From Streptomyces purpureus (lineage in GTDB: Bacteria; Actinomycetota; Actinomycetes; Streptomycetales; Streptomycetaceae): DNA of 64,000 nt. Of this stretch, positions 1-8,854 are shown piece after piece. The DNA is taken from positions 604,750 to 668,749 of the forward strand of contig NZ_BMQQ01000001.1 in assembly GCF_014648195.1 (NCBI RefSeq). The letters are read 5' to 3'. Position 1 is the stretch's first letter. The number at the start of each line of letters is the position of its first letter. Made by a program: the position numbers and the translations under genes. The notes below the pieces were generated by a model that did no database searches, was not told the DNA's origin, and was given only the letters and a program-made list of their open reading frames with translations.

Positions 1-1091
1 GTCCGCGCGCCGAGGCCGACCGCGTCCGCACCGCCGCGTGTGGCGTGCTCCAGCCAGGTCCAGCCGGCGCCGCAGGACGAGTCGCCGGTGGCGAGCCCGT
101 AGGCGAGGCGCTGGGCGAACTCCGCCGCGTCGGCGAGCCGGAACCCGTCGCCCCGGGTCCCGTCGGTGCCGAGCCCGAAGCGGACGCCCCGCTCGGCCAT
201 GGTGATGGCGGGGGCGACGGCGTTGCCCTTCCAGGCGCTGGCGACCGGGTTGTAGCTGACCGCGGTCCCGGTGTCGGCGAGCAGGGTGAGCTCGCGCGGC
301 GTGAGGAGGGTGGCGTGGGCCGCGAGCAGCTGGGGGCCGAGCGCGCCGATGGTGTGCAGGTGTTCCAGGGGCCGCAGTCCGTGACGTACGAGGGAGCGTT
401 CGACACCGGCGAGGTGTTCGTTCAGGTGGATCTGGACGACGGCACCGGCCTCGGCGGCGAGGCGGGCCGTGTCCGTGAGGGTCGCCTCGGTGGCCGCTTC
501 GGGGACGGAGACGGCGAGGGAGGGGTGGATGAGCGGGTCGTCGCCGTAGCGCGCGAGATGCTTCTCGGCGCTGTCCATGACGGACGGGTTCTCCCCGTCG
601 GCGTCGTTGCAGACGAGGCCGAGGACGCAGCGGATGCCCGCGTCGCGCGCGGCGGACGCCACCACCTCGACGTCGACACCGGCGCGGGTCCCGGCGTCCG
701 TGACGGTGGTGAAACCGCCGCGCAGGGCCTCGAACGCGGCCAACTTCGCCGCCACGTACGCCGATTCCTCGTCCAGCGCGCCTTCCAGCGGCACCCACAC
801 CCGCCGGAAGATCTCCGACGGCTCCCCGAAGGCGAGCGCGGAACCGAAGCTCTGCGTGAGGTGGTGGTGGGCGTCGACGAAGCCGGGCATCAGGAGGTGG
901 CCGGGCAGACGTACGGGGTCGAGATGCGGATGGGTCCGTATCAGCTCCTCGGCGGGTCCCACGGCGTCGAAGGAGCCGCCGGAGACGACGACCGCGTGGC
1001 CGTCGGCGGGGCCTTCGGGCAGCAGGACGGCGTCGGGTACGAGGAGGAAGGGGCTCGGGCCGTCGAGAAGATCGGGGGTGAGCTGGGTCAT
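1..1091 (-). CDS. Amidohydrolase, guanine/8-oxoguanine deaminase-like (3' end off window)
   Basis: Metal-dependent amidohydrolase of the AtzA/TrzN/8-oxoguanine deaminase branch, expected to deaminate a purine-like heterocycle in the cytoplasm. Reading from the ATG at 1091, a short beta-sandwich N-terminus leads into GFVDAHHHLTQSFG, the HxH metal motif. Later come NEH (HLNEHLAGVE) and a downstream His (LLAAHATLL), followed by SYNPVAS and the metal Asp in LGTDGTRGDG. About 363 codons are visible; the C-terminus lies beyond base 1. The start overlaps the stop of the upstream permease gene as ATGA, so the two are translationally coupled. An importer beside a deaminase suggests nucleobase salvage or catabolism. 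Substrate is inferred, not proven. Confidence 0.85.
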   Translation of the reverse strand, partial: MTQLTPDLLDGPSPFLLVPDAVLLPEGPADGHAVVVSGGSFDAVGPAEELIRTHPHLDPVRLPGHLLMPGFVDAHHHLTQSFGSALAFGEPSEIFRRVWVPLEGALDEESAYVAAKLAAFEALRGGFTTVTDAGTRAGVDVEVVASAARDAGIRCVLGLVCNDADGENPSVMDSAEKHLARYGDDPLIHPSLAVSVPEAATEATLTDTARLAAEAGAVVQIHLNEHLAGVERSLVRHGLRPLEHLHTIGALGPQLLAAHATLLTPRELTLLADTGTAVSYNPVASAWKGNAVAPAITMAERGVRFGLGTDGTRGDGFRLADAAEFAQRLAYGLATGDSSCGAGWTWLEHATRGGADAVGLGAR

Positions 1092-2488
1092 CGGTCGCTT
1101 TCCGTGCGGGCGGTGGCCAGGCGGGCGACGACGCCCGGCCTGACGTGGTGGAAGAGGATGTTGAGGACCGCGGCGACGACCGCCCCGACGGCGACGCCGC
1201 TTTCGAGGAGGATGCGGACGTTGGGCGGAAAGCCGCCGTACACGCCGGGAACGAGGATGGGCAGCAGGCCGAGCGCGAGGGCGACGGCGCAGATGAAGGT
1301 GCTGGTGTGCTTGTCGAGGTCGGAGCGGCCGAGCATCTGCACGCCGAGGACGGTGATCACGGCGAAGACGACCATCGCGGTGCCGCCGACGACCGCGGAC
1401 GGGATGACGCTGACCGCGCGGGTGACGGGCGCGAGGAAGCCGATCGCGACGAGGACGACGCCGGCCGCGGCGGTCACGTACCGGCTCCGTACGCCCGTGA
1501 CGCGGACGATGCCGATGTTCTCGCCGCTGGTGACCATGAGCGGCAGTCCGAAGAATCCGCCGAAGAGTGAGGTGAGCGCGTCGCCGCGGACGGTCTTGGG
1601 GACGTCGGTGCGCTGGTCGATGTCCTTGCCGACGGCCTCGGCGTTGATCACGGTCTGGCCGGTGGCCTCCGCCATGGAGGCGAGGCTGTAGAGCATCAGC
1701 GGCAGCGCGGCGACCAGGTTGAACTCCGGCGAGCCGAACGGCATCAGCTGCGGCACGGTGAACAGACCGCCGTCGCCGGCGCGGCCGAGGTCCATGGCGC
1801 CGAGGAGCGCCGCGAGCCCGGTGCCGGCGAGGAGCCCGAGCATCACGGCGAGCTGGCGCAGGATGCCGCTGAAGATCAGGTAGAAGACGACGGTGAAGCC
1901 GATGGTGGCCATGCCCAGACCGAGGGCGGTGGGGTCGGCGAAGCCGGGCTGGCCCGGGCGGCCGGTGACGAGGACCGCGCCGACCTTCACCAGGTTGACG
2001 CCCACGATGACGATCATCGTGCCGATGACGAGGGCCGGGAAGAAGGCGAGCAGCCGCGAGAAGACGGGCAGTACGACGAAGTAGAACGCGGCGGTGAGGA
2101 GCACCGCGCCGGTGGCGGTGGGCAGGCCGTGCTGCTCGGCGATCGCGAGGAAGAGGATGAGCGGCGCGCCGCCGGGCAGCATCACGAACGGCAGCCGGGG
2201 CCCGAACTTCCAGGGGCCGAGCGACTGGATCAGTGATCCGACTCCGGAGAGCACGAAGGCCGCGGAGAGGAGGTTGACGGTCAGGCCGGGGTCGAGCTTG
2301 AGGGTCGCGCTCATCAGGAAGATCGCCGAGATGGGCGTGGCGGCCATGACGAGGACGTGCTGGATCCCGAAGAGAAGGATCCGGCCCAGCGGCCGGGACT
2401 CGTCGACGGGGTGAGGCGCCGCGGGCGCGGGCGTTGGCGCGGGTGCCGCTTCTTCCGCAGGGGGCAGGGTCTGGCGGGGACTGGACAT
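1088..2488 (-). CDS. NCS2-family nucleobase (uracil/xanthine) permease
   Basis: A 466-residue inner-membrane proton symporter of the nucleobase:cation symporter-2 family. After a Pro/Ala-rich cytoplasmic tail of about 35 residues there are repeated hydrophobic segments. The family landmarks are a helix-8 motif near SMAEATGQTVINAEAVG and the signature SGENIGIVRVTGVRSRYV. Length matches bacterial uracil/xanthine permeases. It is the first gene of a two-gene operon with the purine-type amidohydrolase, to which it is joined by an ATGA overlap. A tandem palindromic operator lies 69-96 bases upstream of the start codon. Purine is the likelier substrate given the partner, but uracil cannot be excluded. 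Confidence 0.9.
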   Translation of the reverse strand: MSSPRQTLPPAEEAAPAPTPAPAAPHPVDESRPLGRILLFGIQHVLVMAATPISAIFLMSATLKLDPGLTVNLLSAAFVLSGVGSLIQSLGPWKFGPRLPFVMLPGGAPLILFLAIAEQHGLPTATGAVLLTAAFYFVVLPVFSRLLAFFPALVIGTMIVIVGVNLVKVGAVLVTGRPGQPGFADPTALGLGMATIGFTVVFYLIFSGILRQLAVMLGLLAGTGLAALLGAMDLGRAGDGGLFTVPQLMPFGSPEFNLVAALPLMLYSLASMAEATGQTVINAEAVGKDIDQRTDVPKTVRGDALTSLFGGFFGLPLMVTSGENIGIVRVTGVRSRYVTAAAGVVLVAIGFLAPVTRAVSVIPSAVVGGTAMVVFAVITVLGVQMLGRSDLDKHTSTFICAVALALGLLPILVPGVYGGFPPNVRILLESGVAVGAVVAAVLNILFHHVRPGVVARLATARTESDR

Positions 2489-2556
2489 GCTCGGGCTCCG
2501 TTCGGGCGTCGCTGCATGCGTCGGGTATCAGCCGCGATCCGGCCCTGGACGGAGAG

Positions 2557-2584
2557 CCAAATCGATTTGGCCAAATCGATTTGG
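2557..2584. promoter_or_regulatory. Tandem perfect 14-bp palindromes, candidate operator
   Basis: The 14-mer CCAAATCGATTTGG, itself a perfect palindrome, occurs twice back to back (2557-2570 and 2571-2584). With flanking G and C, the block 2556-2585 is one 30-bp palindrome. It sits in the 237-bp divergent gap between the NCS2 permease (minus) and the metalloprotease gene (plus), nearer the permease. The AT-rich core in very GC-rich DNA and the exact repetition point to a dimeric repressor binding twice. No regulator gene adjoins it in this window. Confidence 0.7.
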
Positions 2585-2725
2585 CCGCCAGTATCCGAGG
2601 GTGGCGGGGGAGCGTCAAGAGGTCCGGCGAGACGGGATCGCCTCCCGGCTGCCGGGGGTCGGCATCGGACCGGCCCGCCCCACGACTTGATCCTCACGTA
2701 GCGGGAGGTCCTACGGTCCTGAGCC

Positions 2726-3613
2726 ATGAAGATCGTTGTTCATGACACGGCGTCCACCCTGCTCGACCTCCTCAAGCGTCCCGTCGAGGAGCGGTCCGAC
2801 GCCCTGCGCGACATATACAGCCCACTCATGAACGGGCTCTCCGTGATGGGTGAGGTGGATCCGGTCCAGATGCACCGGATGGGCAGCGGGTTCCGGCTCG
2901 ACCGTGACGATGCGCGTAACGAGGCCGCCCTGCTGCGGATGAGGGACGCGGACGTGTGGAACCGGATCGAGGAATCGCTCGCCACCGCCTGGCAGCGGAT
3001 CAGCGGTGCGGTGCCCGGCATCAAGCACGCGGAGACGGTCCATGTCGTGGTGGTGCTCGGCAACCCCGACGACGAGCACCTGACGGTCCGCAGCGGCGGC
3101 TACTTCGGACTCGGCGGGTTCCCGGGCGCGATCCAGCTGGTGATGTGGCCCACCGAGACGGCTCTGTGGAAGATCGACCACGCGGCCGCACACGAACTCC
3201 ACCACAACGTCCGCTATGCCAACGTGGTCTGGGACCCGGCGGCCGTCACCGTCGGCGAGCAGGTCGTCGCCGAGGGGCTGGCCGAGGCGTTCGTACGGGA
3301 GTTGGCCGGCGAGCAGGCCATGGGCCCCTGGTCGCAGGGGCTGACCGGCGCCGAGCTGGACCGTGCGTACGAGAAGATCACGGCCGGGATCGACGTGGCC
3401 GGGATGCGGAACCTGCCCCCGTACGTCTTCGGGGACGCCACCGCCGAACTGATGGGGCTGCGGCCCGTGGGGCTGCCGGATCTCGCCGGATACGCCGTCG
3501 GCCTTCGGATCGTGGACGCGCATCTGGCGGCGTCGGGCCTGACCGCGGCTGAGAGCGTTGCCCTGCCGGCGCGTGAGATCCTCCGTAACGCGGGTGTTGC
3601 GACCAGCGCCTGA
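2726..3613 (+). CDS. DUF2268-type predicted zinc metalloprotease
   Basis: A 295-residue cytoplasmic protein with the zinc-protease helix AAHELHH (H156, E157, H160) in a C-terminal domain resembling DUF2268 / Bacillus YjaZ proteins. GEQVVAEGLAEAF (about residues 172-184) supplies the downstream glutamates expected of this gluzincin-like family. No signal peptide. The ATG at 2726 lies about 8 bases after a possible -10 (TACGGT, 2712-2717), so the message may be leaderless. It is divergent from the nucleobase permease. Substrate unknown. Confidence 0.8.
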   Translation: MKIVVHDTASTLLDLLKRPVEERSDALRDIYSPLMNGLSVMGEVDPVQMHRMGSGFRLDRDDARNEAALLRMRDADVWNRIEESLATAWQRISGAVPGIKHAETVHVVVVLGNPDDEHLTVRSGGYFGLGGFPGAIQLVMWPTETALWKIDHAAAHELHHNVRYANVVWDPAAVTVGEQVVAEGLAEAFVRELAGEQAMGPWSQGLTGAELDRAYEKITAGIDVAGMRNLPPYVFGDATAELMGLRPVGLPDLAGYAVGLRIVDAHLAASGLTAAESVALPAREILRNAGVATSA

Positions 3614-3755
3614 CCGCCCGGCTGTCGATGGATACGGTTGCGTGTGCGCTTATCGGCAACTGATTTCGCAGTTTGCTGGCCAGGCTGACGCGATATCGGT
3701 AGCGTGCGATGTTGAGCCGAACATGCTCGTCACCACGGATGTTGGGAGAGTCCGC

Positions 3756-4496
3756 GTGAACCACCGCCCGCTGCCGCCCACGCTGCCCGAGACCGACCGT
3801 ACGCGCCACCGCCGCATGCGCGAGCGCGGGACCGTCGACCGGGCGGCCCTGGAGGCGATCCTCGACGCCGGCTTCCTCTGCCACGTCGGTGTGGTGGTCG
3901 ACGGGCACCCCATGGTGGTTCCGACCGTCTACGGCAGCGACGGCCAGAACCTGTACTTCCACGGCTCGGTGGCGAGCCGGAGCCTCGTCGCCGCGCCGGA
4001 CACGACGGTGTGTGTCACCGTCACGCACGTGGACGGGCTGGTCCTCGCCCGGTCGGTGTTCGAGCACGGCGTGAACTACCGCAGCGCGATGATCTACGGC
4101 ACGCCCCGCCTCCTCACCGACCCGGAGGAGAAACTCGCCGGACTGCGCTGCCTCACCGAGCACGCCACGCCCGGTCAGTGGGACTACGCACGCCGGCCCA
4201 ACCGCAAGGAACTCGCGGCCACCGCGCTGCTCGCCCTCCCCCTGGACGAGGCCTCCGTCAAGATCCGCACCGGCGCCCCCGACGACGGCGACGGACCCGA
4301 CGCGGAACTCGGCCTCTGGGCCGGAGTCCTCCCCCTGGCCACGTCCTTCGGAGCGCCCGAACCCGACCCGGCGCTCACGGACGGCATCCCCGCACCACCC
4401 CACATCACCGGCCGCAGCGGCACCCGCCTCGGCGGCCAGGAGCACGGCAACGCCCGGGTCAGTGACCGCCCCTCGGCGGGAGCCGGTGCAGGGTGA
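3756..4496 (+). CDS. Pyridoxamine 5'-phosphate oxidase-family flavin-binding protein
   Basis: Split-barrel flavoprotein of about 246 residues with the FMN-binding-family pattern: ILDAGFLCHVGVVVDGHPMVVPT, then YFHGSVASRSL, then NYRSAMIYGTPRLL. Members bind FMN, F420 or haem and reduce diverse substrates; the specific reaction cannot be read here. I chose the GTG at 3756 because GGGAG lies 7-8 bases upstream. An in-frame ATG at 3723 has no ribosome site. The 3' end overlaps the convergent phosphoesterase gene by 38 bases. The last 30 residues are low-complexity. Confidence 0.75.
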   Translation: MNHRPLPPTLPETDRTRHRRMRERGTVDRAALEAILDAGFLCHVGVVVDGHPMVVPTVYGSDGQNLYFHGSVASRSLVAAPDTTVCVTVTHVDGLVLARSVFEHGVNYRSAMIYGTPRLLTDPEEKLAGLRCLTEHATPGQWDYARRPNRKELAATALLALPLDEASVKIRTGAPDDGDGPDAELGLWAGVLPLATSFGAPEPDPALTDGIPAPPHITGRSGTRLGGQEHGNARVSDRPSAGAGAG

Positions 4497-4968
4497 CGTC
4501 CTCCAGCCCGCCGTCCGCGACCGTCAGGGTCATGAACGTGCAGAAGGGCTGGCGTCTGCGGTCCGTGGGGGAGCCGGGGTTGAGCAGGCGCAGACCGCCG
4601 GGGGCGGTGGAGTCCCACGGGATGTGGCTGTGGCCGAACACGAGGACGTCCAGGTCCGGGAAGCGCTCGGCGCAGCGGCGCTCCCGCCCCGCGGCCGCTC
4701 CGGTCTCGTGCACGACCCCGAACCGCACTCCGGCCAACTCCACGTGGGCGACCTCGGGCAGCCTCCGGCGCAGGACCGGGCCGTCGTTGTTGCCGTACAC
4801 GCCGATCAGGCGGCGGGCCGCGGACCGCAGGAGGTCGAGCGTCGCCTCGTCGGTCCAGTCTCCGGCGTGGATCACGGCGTCCGCCTCGCCGACGCCCGCC
4901 AGCAGCGCCTCCGGCAGGCTCTTCGCGCGGGCGGGTACGTGCGTGTCGGAGGTCAGCAGCAGCCGCAT
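4459..4968 (-). CDS. YfcE-type metallophosphoesterase
   Basis: A 169-residue single-domain calcineurin-like phosphoesterase. All metal-site blocks are present in order: SDTHVP near the N-terminus, HAGDWTD, GNNDG, VVHET and GHSHIP, which together build a dinuclear metal centre. The size and motif set match YfcE/MJ0936-type phosphodiesterases, cytoplasmic enzymes acting on small phosphodiesters. It is transcribed alone and converges on the flavin-binding gene, with overlapping 3' ends. Confidence 0.88.
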   Translation of the reverse strand: MRLLLTSDTHVPARAKSLPEALLAGVGEADAVIHAGDWTDEATLDLLRSAARRLIGVYGNNDGPVLRRRLPEVAHVELAGVRFGVVHETGAAAGRERRCAERFPDLDVLVFGHSHIPWDSTAPGGLRLLNPGSPTDRRRQPFCTFMTLTVADGGLEDVTLHRLPPRGGH

Positions 4969-5052
4969 ACGCCCACCGTAGGCCGCCGGTACGACGCGCG
5001 CCCCCGCGGCCGCACCGGGGTGGGGCCGCGAGGGCGCGGGAAAGGCCGTGCG

Positions 5053-5421
5053 TCAGATGCGCGGGCCGCCGAACGGGCCCATGCCGTCGTAGTACTTGCT
5101 GATCTCGAAGCGGTAGTTCGGGTCGCGAAGGTGGTTGTCGCGGTGGAACTCCGGAGCCGCCTTGATCTGGTCCTTGGTGGCCTCCACGTGCACCGTCCTG
5201 CTGTCCCGGTCCACGCGGATGACCGTCCCCGCCGGGATCAGGACCTCCTTGCCGAAGATCCACACACCGGTGTCGACGACGAGGTAGGCGTCGGAGACAT
5301 CGTGGGAATGTTTGTCGACCTTCCCGATGTGGCCGTCGAGTGCCTCCACACGGAAGCCCACGAGGTCTTCGCCGCTCGGGTGGACGATGCCGGATCGGTA
5401 GGTCCACATGTCGTCGGTCAT
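5053..5421 (-). CDS. PRC-barrel domain protein
   Basis: A 122-residue protein whose first 75 residues fit a PRC barrel: GFRVEALDGHIGKVDKHS, then YLVVDTGVWIFGKEVLIPAGTV. The tail is rich in charged residues and ends in a Gly/Pro stretch. Such proteins are common in actinomycetes and are thought to mediate protein or RNA contacts; no enzymatic role is expected. A good ribosome site (AAAGGAG type) precedes the start. No operon partner. Confidence 0.8.
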   Translation of the reverse strand: MTDDMWTYRSGIVHPSGEDLVGFRVEALDGHIGKVDKHSHDVSDAYLVVDTGVWIFGKEVLIPAGTVIRVDRDSRTVHVEATKDQIKAAPEFHRDNHLRDPNYRFEISKYYDGMGPFGGPRI

Positions 5422-5570
5422 GCCTCAACTCCTTTGCCGGACGTTCGTCTTTCCCCGCGCCTGCCCCGCGAGCCCGACCTGACACCGGGCCGCGCCGGAC
5501 TTCGGGTACGGAAGGGTCCGTATGGGCGTTCCCCGGGTATGGGAGGCCCCCGGGCGGGAACACGCCCCGC

Positions 5571-6275
5571 ATGTCCGATTCGCACACCCTGCAGGCGCTG
5601 TCCGAGCCCGGCTACTGCCTGATGAAGCCCGACGAGATCGGCCGCCGCCTCGGAGTGGACGGCCGGCAGTGGGCGGAGTTCGACCTGCACTGGGACGAAC
5701 TCGCCCCCGACCCCTACGTGCAGGAAGCCGGCATGCGGCGCCTGCGGCGCTACGGCCACTTCGGGCGCAAACCCACCGGGGAACTCACCGTCCGCAGCCA
5801 TGACGGCTTCCTGCAGCCCGAGGACAGCAACCCGCTCTACATCGGCCAGGAGCGTCACTTCGAGCCGCTGACCGACGCCTTCGCCCAGGACCCCCTGCTC
5901 GCCGCGCTGCTGGATCTGCTCGCCGAAGCGGCGTCCGTCCTCGCCGACCCGCCCGAATGGACCGTGAAGGTCCATCCCTTCAGGGTCGTGGCGACCAGCG
6001 GCCAGGCCGGACAGCCCACGCCCGAAGGCGTCCACCGCGACGGAGTCACCCTCGTCTCCTCGCTCCTCGTCGCCCGGGGCAACGCCGACGGCGGCGAGTC
6101 CACCGTCTACGACCTCGACGGCGCGCCCATCCTGAGCACCGTCCTCGAGGAGCCCGGCACCCTGCTCCTCGGCGACGACCGGCGGACCCTGCACGGCGTC
6201 TCGCCCGTGACCCCGCGCGACCCGGCACGGCCCGCCCACCGCGACGTGCTGGTCATCACCTTCGCCGATCGGTGA
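5571..6275 (+). CDS. 2-oxoglutarate/Fe(II) dioxygenase, BsmA/IDO-like family
   Basis: A 234-residue protein resembling the 2OG-Fe dioxygenase family PF10014 (BsmA, L-isoleucine dioxygenase). The iron-ligand signature is the HRDG of GVHRDGVTLVSSLLV, followed about 55 residues later by TLHGVSPV supplying the distal His. A conserved YQ-like N-terminal block is replaced by GGESTVYDLDG nearer the site. Members hydroxylate free amino acids, so hydroxylation of an amino acid is the best guess. The frame stays open upstream but ATG 5571 gives the family length. It overlaps the convergent ligase gene by 20 bases. Confidence 0.72.
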   Translation: MSDSHTLQALSEPGYCLMKPDEIGRRLGVDGRQWAEFDLHWDELAPDPYVQEAGMRRLRRYGHFGRKPTGELTVRSHDGFLQPEDSNPLYIGQERHFEPLTDAFAQDPLLAALLDLLAEAASVLADPPEWTVKVHPFRVVATSGQAGQPTPEGVHRDGVTLVSSLLVARGNADGGESTVYDLDGAPILSTVLEEPGTLLLGDDRRTLHGVSPVTPRDPARPAHRDVLVITFADR

Positions 6276-7467
6276 GGCGCTCGGTGACGGGAGAGGCCCC
6301 CGCCTCTCCCGCCTCCTCCCCGCCCGGCCGCCGCGTCGTCTCGACCAGCCACCGCACCGCCCCCTTCAGGCCGTCCGGGCCGGCCGCGGCCAGGCGCTGC
6401 GCCTCCGCGCCGCCCCGGCCGGGGATGCCTGCCGCCGGGGCCCCGGCCGCGCCCACGATCCCGGCGATCCGAGCCCGTACGAACCCCAGTTCACCCGCCT
6501 CCTCCAGCGGCTCCCGCGCATGCTCAAGAAGCTGGAAGGCCAGTTCCCCCGCCGTTCGGACCCGGCCGTCGCGCAGGTCCACGCCGGTGCCGGCGACCCC
6601 GTCCCGGGCGGCCTTCCAGTACGCGGCGCGCACCTCCTCCGCCGCGACCGGCGGCCCCGGGTCGCCGCCCCGCACCGCCTGGACGGACACCCGCACCAGC
6701 GCCCGTACCAGCGCCGCCAGGGCCACCGCGTCGTCGAGCTCGGCGACCACGTCCATGCACCGGATCTCCACCGTCGGCAGCTTCGGGTTGGGGCGTACGT
6801 CCCAGAAGGGCATCGCGGGGTCCAGCATCGCCTCCGCCGCCGCGATCACCCGCGCCGTCCGTTCCCACTCCGCCAGGGAAGCCGCGTAGGGCGGCGGGCC
6901 CAGGCAGGGGAAGCGCAGCCGCATCACCGACCGCCAGCTGGCGTACCCCGTACTCCGCCCCTGGTGGTACGGCGAGTTGGCGCTCAGCGCGACCAGAGTC
7001 GGCAGCCAGGGGCGCAGGTGGTTGCCGACCAGCACCGCCTGCTCCCGGTCCGAGCAGTGGACGTGCACGTGCTGGGCGCAGATTCCGAAGTCCTCGATCA
7101 TCCCGCGGTACTGTGCCTGGCCCGCCCGGTAGCGGGGATGGTCGCCCACCGCGTCCGGGGCGGCCCGCCCCAGGACCGGGGTGCCCGACGCGCACAGCCG
7201 TACGCCGGCGGCGCGGGCCGCTTCGGCGGCCGCCCGGCGGACGGCGGCGAGGTCCGCGCGCAGCTCGGCGAGGCCGGTGCACGGCCGGGTGCGGCCCTCG
7301 ACCTGGTAGAGGGTGAACTCCCCGGTCACGGTGGAGCCGTGGCCGGCCGCCGCGGCCGCGGCGACGACCTCGTCCCCGGCGGGCCGGACCCGTTGGGTGA
7401 CCGGGTCCACCAGGAAGTACTCCTCCTCCACCCCGAGGGTGGGCAGGCCCTCGCCGTCGCCGGCCAT
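6256..7467 (-). CDS. Carboxylate-amine ligase, GCS2/YbdK family
   Basis: ATP-dependent ligase related to glutamate-cysteine ligase type 2, about 403 residues. Family marks are the N-terminal LGVEEEYFLVDP, the HVHVHCSD strand, and RPNPKLPTVEIRCMD. It should join the gamma- or alpha-carboxylate of an amino acid to an amine; the YbdK branch has weak gamma-glutamylcysteine activity and often other natural roles. I chose ATG 7467, preceded by GGAGG, rather than the longer open frame. It is the last gene of a four-gene operon with the diiron, CDGSH and methyltransferase genes, 29 bases after the diiron gene. A role in a small dedicated pathway is likely. Confidence 0.82.
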   Translation of the reverse strand: MAGDGEGLPTLGVEEEYFLVDPVTQRVRPAGDEVVAAAAAAGHGSTVTGEFTLYQVEGRTRPCTGLAELRADLAAVRRAAAEAARAAGVRLCASGTPVLGRAAPDAVGDHPRYRAGQAQYRGMIEDFGICAQHVHVHCSDREQAVLVGNHLRPWLPTLVALSANSPYHQGRSTGYASWRSVMRLRFPCLGPPPYAASLAEWERTARVIAAAEAMLDPAMPFWDVRPNPKLPTVEIRCMDVVAELDDAVALAALVRALVRVSVQAVRGGDPGPPVAAEEVRAAYWKAARDGVAGTGVDLRDGRVRTAGELAFQLLEHAREPLEEAGELGFVRARIAGIVGAAGAPAAGIPGRGGAEAQRLAAAGPDGLKGAVRWLVETTRRPGGEEAGEAGASPVTERLTDRRR

Positions 7468-7496
7468 GGCGCCCTCCGGGCTCCCGCGCAGTCCTC

Positions 7497-8546
7497 TCAC
7501 CCCTCGGGGAGCCGCGCCCGCAGCGCCGAGCGTCCCGCCGTCCACCGCGTCCGCAGGTACGCCCCCAGCCGGTCCTCAAGGAGGTCGGTGGCGGCGCAGC
7601 CGAAGGCGATGTCGGCCTCCAGGCCGGGCTCGGCGGCCAGCAGGCCCCCGATCACCTCGTGCCGGACGACCTGTTCGTGCACGGCGTCCGCCTCGACGTG
7701 CTCGGCGTAGAAGTGCTCCGCGGCCGGACCGGCCCCGCAGCGGCGCATCGCCCGGGCGAGCCGCCGGGAGCCCGGCGAGGAGGTGACCTCCACCCAGGCG
7801 AAGTGCCCCACCAGCGCGCCGCGCCGCGCCCGGTGCAGCCCGAGGAGGGACATCAGGTTCACGGTCGCGAGCAGCGGCGCGGGGGCGCACTCCAGGTACC
7901 GGCCGTAGGACGGGTCGAGCCCCAGGTCCGTCATCAGATCGGCGAACAGGCGGGCGTGCACGCGCTCCGCCCGGCCCGCGCCGAACTCGTCGTACTCGAT
8001 AGCGACCATCGCGGCCTTGGCCCGCCCCGTCAGCCGGGGGATCACCCACGCGTGCGGGTCGGCCTCCTTGAGGTGGTAGAGGGAGCGCAGGGCCGCGTAC
8101 TCGCGCAGCTGCCAGAGTTCGCCGTGGGTCTCCAGGAAGCGCGACAGGCTGCCGGAGAGGTCGACCGGCTCCTCCAGCAACGGGCCGAAGGCTTCGTCCA
8201 CGGTCGTGGGGGCTCCGGTGAGCTCGTCCACAAGCGCGTCCAGCATCCTGGCTTCCAGCAGGCCGCGCAGGCGCAGCAGGTCGGGGTCCCACTCGCGCTC
8301 GCCCTGGATGTCGGCGAACCCTCGATAGTGCAGTTCGTACAGGACGTACAGGGCCAGCTGGAGGTCCTCGCCCCAGGGGTCGGCCGCTCCGGCCGCGTGC
8401 GCCACGGCGGGGGAGGCGAGCTCCGGCGCGGGCGCGGGGGCCCGGAGCGCCATGAGCACCGCGGCGGACAGCGGGCCGCGCCCGGCGGGCAGCAGCGGTC
8501 CGGTGGCGGTGCGCGGGCGGTCGGTGGCCGGGGCGGTCGGGTTCAT
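7497..8546 (-). CDS. Iron-containing redox enzyme, haem-oxygenase-like diiron fold
   Basis: A 349-residue helical protein of the iron-containing redox enzyme / haem-oxygenase-like diiron oxidase group. Likely metal ligands are in YVLYELHYRGF (first helix), VAIEYDEFGAGR with a following His (ERVHARL), and HFYAEHVEADAVHEQVV, the usual E, E..H and H..D..H pattern. Relatives N-oxygenate amino acids or cleave C-C bonds. ATG 8546 overlaps the CDGSH stop as ATGA and follows GAGGAGAG, so both proteins are probably made together; the CDGSH protein could donate electrons. The first 40 residues are low-complexity. Confidence 0.8.
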   Translation of the reverse strand: MNPTAPATDRPRTATGPLLPAGRGPLSAAVLMALRAPAPAPELASPAVAHAAGAADPWGEDLQLALYVLYELHYRGFADIQGEREWDPDLLRLRGLLEARMLDALVDELTGAPTTVDEAFGPLLEEPVDLSGSLSRFLETHGELWQLREYAALRSLYHLKEADPHAWVIPRLTGRAKAAMVAIEYDEFGAGRAERVHARLFADLMTDLGLDPSYGRYLECAPAPLLATVNLMSLLGLHRARRGALVGHFAWVEVTSSPGSRRLARAMRRCGAGPAAEHFYAEHVEADAVHEQVVRHEVIGGLLAAEPGLEADIAFGCAATDLLEDRLGAYLRTRWTAGRSALRARLPEG

Positions 8547-8854
8547 CCAGCGCTCTCCTCGCCTGCGGGATCGGGGTCGGGGTCGGAATCGGGGGCGGGT
8601 TCGCGGGCTTCGTCCGTCCCGGTGTCCGGGGGCCGGTGGCCGCTGTCGTCCCGGCGCCGCGTGCGGTGGCTGGTGTCGCACCACGGGGGCGTACGGGTCC
8701 GACGGCAGGTGCACAGCGCCACGACGAAACGGTCCGAAACCGCCGTGGTGCCGTCCTCCATCAGGACCTCCACGGGCCCGTCCACGAGCAGGGGGCCCGT
8801 GGGGTCGATCCGTACCCGGCGCGGCGCCCGGGGCGTCTCAGGTGTACCGGCCAC
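8543..8854 (-). CDS. CDGSH-type iron-sulfur protein
   Basis: A 103-residue protein with one 3Cys-1His [2Fe-2S] motif, ALCTCRRTRTPPWCDTSH, giving C-x-C-x9-C-x3-H ligands. The N-terminal half carries the usual beta strand, and the last 35 residues are an Asp/Pro-rich disordered tail. CDGSH clusters are redox-active and labile, so electron transfer or Fe-S delivery to the adjacent diiron protein is a reasonable inference. It overlaps the methyltransferase gene by 17 bases at its start and the diiron gene as ATGA at its stop. Confidence 0.88.
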   Translation of the reverse strand: MAGTPETPRAPRRVRIDPTGPLLVDGPVEVLMEDGTTAVSDRFVVALCTCRRTRTPPWCDTSHRTRRRDDSGHRPPDTGTDEAREPAPDSDPDPDPAGEESAG

